Shown one piece after another: positions 39,057 through 39,418 of a stretch of DNA of 39,418 bases. Each line of letters starts with the position of its first letter. Position 1 is the first letter of the stretch. Made by a program: the position numbers and the translations under genes. Origin of the DNA: Gnetum montanum (Eukaryota; Streptophyta; Gnetopsida; Gnetales; Gnetaceae); assembly GCA_015680685.1 (NCBI GenBank), contig MNCI01008952.1:3047-42464 (forward strand), written 5' to 3'. The notes under the pieces are model-generated. The model was not told the DNA's origin and did no database searches. It worked only from the letters and a program-made list of their open reading frames with translations.

Positions 39057-39418
39057 TAAGCAAGAGCTTGACCTACTCCATGGCAGTGAGGAAGTCTTTA
39101 TCAATGTTGGATGAGTTCTCATGTTTGTTGGCCTTGACTTCCTCTATTATACCTAATATTTTGACCTCATATTTTAGTGTTTATTATTTAGGATTATTTT
39201 ATTTTTCTTGGTTTTGATTATTCTTTCTAGATTGGATCATTGAGATAGTTTCAGCATTTGAGTTCATTGGTATTGTTGAAATTGAAGTAGGCTTCGATGG
39301 ATCTACTTCCTTCCATAGATTTGATTGTTTATTGTCCTTAGCCTTAGGCCTAGGAGCTAGGCTCTTGTGTTACTTGGAGGTAACTTTTTATTATATGATT
39401 ACGAAGAGGTTGAAGGAT
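39057..39418 (-). pseudogene. gag: gag C-terminal region, element B (runs off the window)
   Basis: The position equals the variable gag-to-protease linker of element A (8584-8400 and upward). Frames are broken (for example SFSLYELV is preceded by a Lys-rich stretch with several stops). No zinc knuckle is visible before the right edge. Assigned mainly from its place next to the protease. Confidence 0.4.

Overview
The window looks like intergenic, heterochromatic DNA from a large plant nuclear genome. It is AT-rich and CpG-poor. Almost all recognisable coding sequence is decayed LTR-retrotransposon protein: Ty1/copia gag, Ty3/gypsy Athila-type pol, and Ty3/gypsy Tat-type gag, protease and pol with the second (plant-specific) RNase H. 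In-frame stops are mostly TAG where Gln or Trp is expected. The species cannot be named from sequence alone. No intact gene, rRNA, tRNA or CRISPR array was found, and there is one assembly gap (20559-21169).

Layout. 1-3.3 kb: mixed DNA with a GC-richer island at about 1.5-3.3 kb that holds an alcohol-dehydrogenase pseudogene and a possible pair of relic host exons. 3.3-6.25 kb: AT-rich repeat DNA and a gag fragment (-). 6.3-13.65 kb: 'element A', a minus-strand Tat-like element with 5' LTR (11868-13654), gag (11386-8584) and protease (8402-7690). Its protease is followed by a plus-strand, intron-bearing gene relic (6291-6951). 13.65-18.6 kb: a Ty1/copia element (-) whose gag is interrupted by a 2182-bp solo LTR with a perfect 5-bp target duplication. 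18.6-20.56 kb: a second copia copy. 21.2-23.6 kb: Athila-type RT-RNaseH-integrase (+). 24.3-26.8 kb: unassigned repeat DNA. 26.8-30.2 kb: Tat-type RT-RNaseH-aRNaseH-integrase (-). 30.3-32.7 kb: a minisatellite and an array of hairpin-bearing units. 33.9-37.5 kb: a larger copy of the antisense gene, with at least two visible introns. 38.2-39.4 kb: 'element B' protease and gag end (-), the same family as A.

The most interesting signal is that A and B share an arrangement. A minus-strand gag-protease is followed by the same plus-strand multi-exon gene (coiled-coil exon, a small intron, an acidic C-terminal tail), with a related short minisatellite between them. This suggests a Tat-lineage retroelement family that carries an antisense gene just 3' of protease. 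A second theme is LTRs whose U3 regions are arrays of about 100-200-bp units, each with a palindromic core. The core sequence differs between LTRs while the architecture is kept.
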